Below, in pieces: positions 6,891 through 8,432 of a DNA stretch of 8,432 nucleotides. Every line of letters starts with the position of its first letter. The first letter of the stretch is position 1. Both the position numbers and the translations under genes were made by a program. The stretch lies in contig DATKPK010000204.1 in assembly GCA_035524095.1 (NCBI GenBank), forward strand, positions 1 through 8,432, read 5' to 3'. The notes under the pieces were generated by a model, which worked only from the letters and a program-made list of their open reading frames with translations, did not search any database and was not told where the DNA came from. This stretch comes from DATJUF01 sp035524095 (lineage in GTDB: Bacteria; Desulfobacterota; Binatia; Binatales; Binataceae).

Positions 6891-8432
6891 CTAGGTGGCA
6901 ATTATCGCAACTGATTCCCCAGAAAGATCGACATAGTCGGTTTCTAGCTGAACAGCTGGATTTGATTTGAGCAAGAGTTCTGCCTTCGGTTTGCGGCTCC
7001 ATCCAATGCGTCGTGGCTCGGAAACGAAATTGCATGCAACGTGAATTGAGCCGCGCGTCATCAATAGCCAGCGAGCCTGTTCATCGTATTCGACGTGGAC
7101 CTTCGCTAAATCGCCGTCGTAGAGATCAACACGACTCTTCCGCAGCCGGATTAAATCTTGATGCCATCGCAGGATGCTCTTATGAGGCTCGCGCTCCAGC
7201 TCATGCCAATCGAGCTTTGAGCGTGTAAACGAATCAATGGCCTGCGGATCGGGAATATCCTCGAGCTTCCATCCGGCCGCCATCAATTCTTTCTTGCGTC
7301 CTTCGCTTACCGCTTGGCCGAGTTCTCTATTCTCGTGGCCAGTGAAATAGATAAATGGACTAGCGGCTCCCCACTCTTCTCCCTGGAATAGCATGGGGAT
7401 AAAAGGCGCAGTCAGAACCAGCGCCGCCGCAACCTGCAAAAGACCTATGCTCATAAGGTTCGAGCTACGTTCGCCTGGCGCTCGATTTCCAATCTGATCG
7501 TGATTTTGCAAATAACCGAGAAAGCTGTGGCCTGACAATCCGGTAGGCTTACGGCCGTGGCGTCGCGCACGGAATTTGGAATATCTTCCGTCGTAGACGA
7601 ACACTCGTTGGAGCGCATCTGCGATGTCTTTGATTAACCCGAAATCGCCATAGTAACCGGATGTCTCGCGAGTCAGCACGCTGTGAAGTGCGTGATGGAA
7701 ATCATCGCTCCATTGCGCCTGTATGTTGTATCCGCCAAGCTCTGAGTGGCGGACTATGCGAGGATCGTTCAAATCGCTTTCAGCGATCAAAACTAGGCTG
7801 CGCCCTAGAGATTTCTCAAGCTCAGCAACTTCAGCAGAAAGCTGTTCCAGGATTTGTATCGCTGAAGTGTCTACTATCGAGTGGATCGCATCGATTCTTA
7901 ATCCATCAAAGTGATAATCGTGCAACCACATTTTTGCGTTGTCACAAACGAAGCGGCGGACTTCGTCGCTTCCGCGATCATCGAAATTGACCGCACTACC
8001 CCAAGGTGTGGCGTAACGAGAAGTAAGATAGGGACCGAATTGGGGTAAATAATTTCCCTCTGGCCCGAAATGGTTATAGACGACATCTAGTATAATCGCC
8101 AGTCCGCGTCGGTGACATGCATCGACTAGACGCTTGAGTCCATCCGGGCCGCCGTAAGCGTGATGAGGAGCGAAAAGATCTACTCCGTCGTAACCCCACC
8201 CGCGATTACCTGAGAACTCGGCAACCGGCATAAGCTCTACATGCGTTATGCCCAATTCAAGCAGGTGACCGAGACGTTCAATCACCGCATCAAAGGTGCC
8301 CGGTGCGGTGAACGTACCGACGTGAAGTTCGTAGATAACACCCGATGAGAGAACCGGCGCATTCCAACCGCGGTCGTGCCACTCAAATGCAGAATGATCA
8401 ATTATCCGCGAAGGCCCATGCACGCCGGATGG
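6891..8432 (-). CDS. treZ: Malto-oligosyltrehalose trehalohydrolase TreZ (N-terminus cut by window edge)
   Basis: The visible part is 513 codons plus the TAG at 6891-6893, reading in from the right edge. Numbered from the first visible codon, it begins PSGVHGPSRI, a conserved internal TreZ motif, so roughly the first 90 residues (the CBM48/E-set domain of a family of about 580-620) are missing. The GTG at 8423 is this motif's valine codon, not a start. The GH13 barrel shows VIYELHVGTFT (32-42), VELMPVAEF, DVVYNHFGPEGNYL, DGLRIDAIHSI with nucleophile D181, LIAESDLND with acid E218, and LQNHDQIGNRAPGER with D312; then FQGEEWGAASPF. IGNRAPGER and the HGPS motif separate TreZ from branching enzyme GlgB. 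TreZ cleaves the alpha-1,4 bond next to the trehalosyl end made by TreY, releasing trehalose, in the cytoplasm. Its stop is 12 bp from the glgX stop, tail to tail. Confidence 0.95.
   Translation of the reverse strand, partial: PSGVHGPSRIIDHSAFEWHDRGWNAPVLSSGVIYELHVGTFTAPGTFDAVIERLGHLLELGITHVELMPVAEFSGNRGWGYDGVDLFAPHHAYGGPDGLKRLVDACHRRGLAIILDVVYNHFGPEGNYLPQFGPYLTSRYATPWGSAVNFDDRGSDEVRRFVCDNAKMWLHDYHFDGLRIDAIHSIVDTSAIQILEQLSAEVAELEKSLGRSLVLIAESDLNDPRIVRHSELGGYNIQAQWSDDFHHALHSVLTRETSGYYGDFGLIKDIADALQRVFVYDGRYSKFRARRHGRKPTGLSGHSFLGYLQNHDQIGNRAPGERSSNLMSIGLLQVAAALVLTAPFIPMLFQGEEWGAASPFIYFTGHENRELGQAVSEGRKKELMAAGWKLEDIPDPQAIDSFTRSKLDWHELEREPHKSILRWHQDLIRLRKSRVDLYDGDLAKVHVEYDEQARWLLMTRGSIHVACNFVSEPRRIGWSRKPKAELLLKSNPAVQLETDYVDLSGESVAIIAT

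Noticed and set aside
6945..6956. AGCTGAACAGCT short palindrome downstream of glgX as a terminator
   Set aside because: The stem is only 5 bp with a 2-nt loop, it lies within treZ coding sequence, and no U-tract follows.
8421..8423. GTG as a possible start codon of treZ
   Set aside because: It encodes the valine of the conserved GVHGPS motif inside TreZ, and the frame stays open to the window edge, so the true start lies further right.

Overview
The window holds two unrelated gene blocks: a secreted-protein pair on the left (minus strand) and an alpha-glucan/trehalose carbohydrate block in the middle and on the right. Codon choice is moderately GC-rich. The secreted kelch protein with a Pro/Thr linker, DUF2844 and TreX/TreZ-type trehalose synthesis suggest a free-living, probably soil, Gram-negative bacterium (a proteobacterium, Binatota-like or Acidobacteriota-like lineage). 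No ribosomal or other marker gene is present, so this taxonomy is a guess.

Left block (1-2168, minus strand): a DUF2844 protein (1569-2168) is followed by, and overlaps through an ATGA stop/start, a large exported protein. That second protein has a signal peptide, a choice-of-anchor-D/HYDIN-like Ig domain, a Pro-Thr linker and seven kelch-type repeats (1-1572), and it runs off the left edge. The two genes look translationally coupled. A 487-bp non-coding region (2169-2655) separates them from the divergent carbohydrate genes. It holds a perfect 8-bp inverted repeat and a plausible minus-strand promoter.

Right block (2656-8432): on the plus strand lie a GH15 glucoamylase/trehalase-family enzyme (2656-4467) and a GH13 isoamylase-type glycogen debranching enzyme, GlgX/TreX (4686-6878). 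Converging on these from the right, with only 12 bp between stop codons, is the 5'-truncated malto-oligosyltrehalose trehalohydrolase treZ (6891-8432, minus). In the known TreX-TreY-TreZ route, GlgX/TreX frees linear maltodextrins from glycogen, TreY makes the terminal alpha-1,1 bond and TreZ releases trehalose. The GH15 enzyme would hydrolyse either maltodextrin ends or trehalose. treY is not in the window; if linked, it should lie beyond the right edge, upstream of treZ.

All five genes look intact where visible. No RNA gene, insertion sequence, CRISPR array or attachment site was found. The carbohydrate genes belong to known families. The least described element is the DUF2844-kelch pair.
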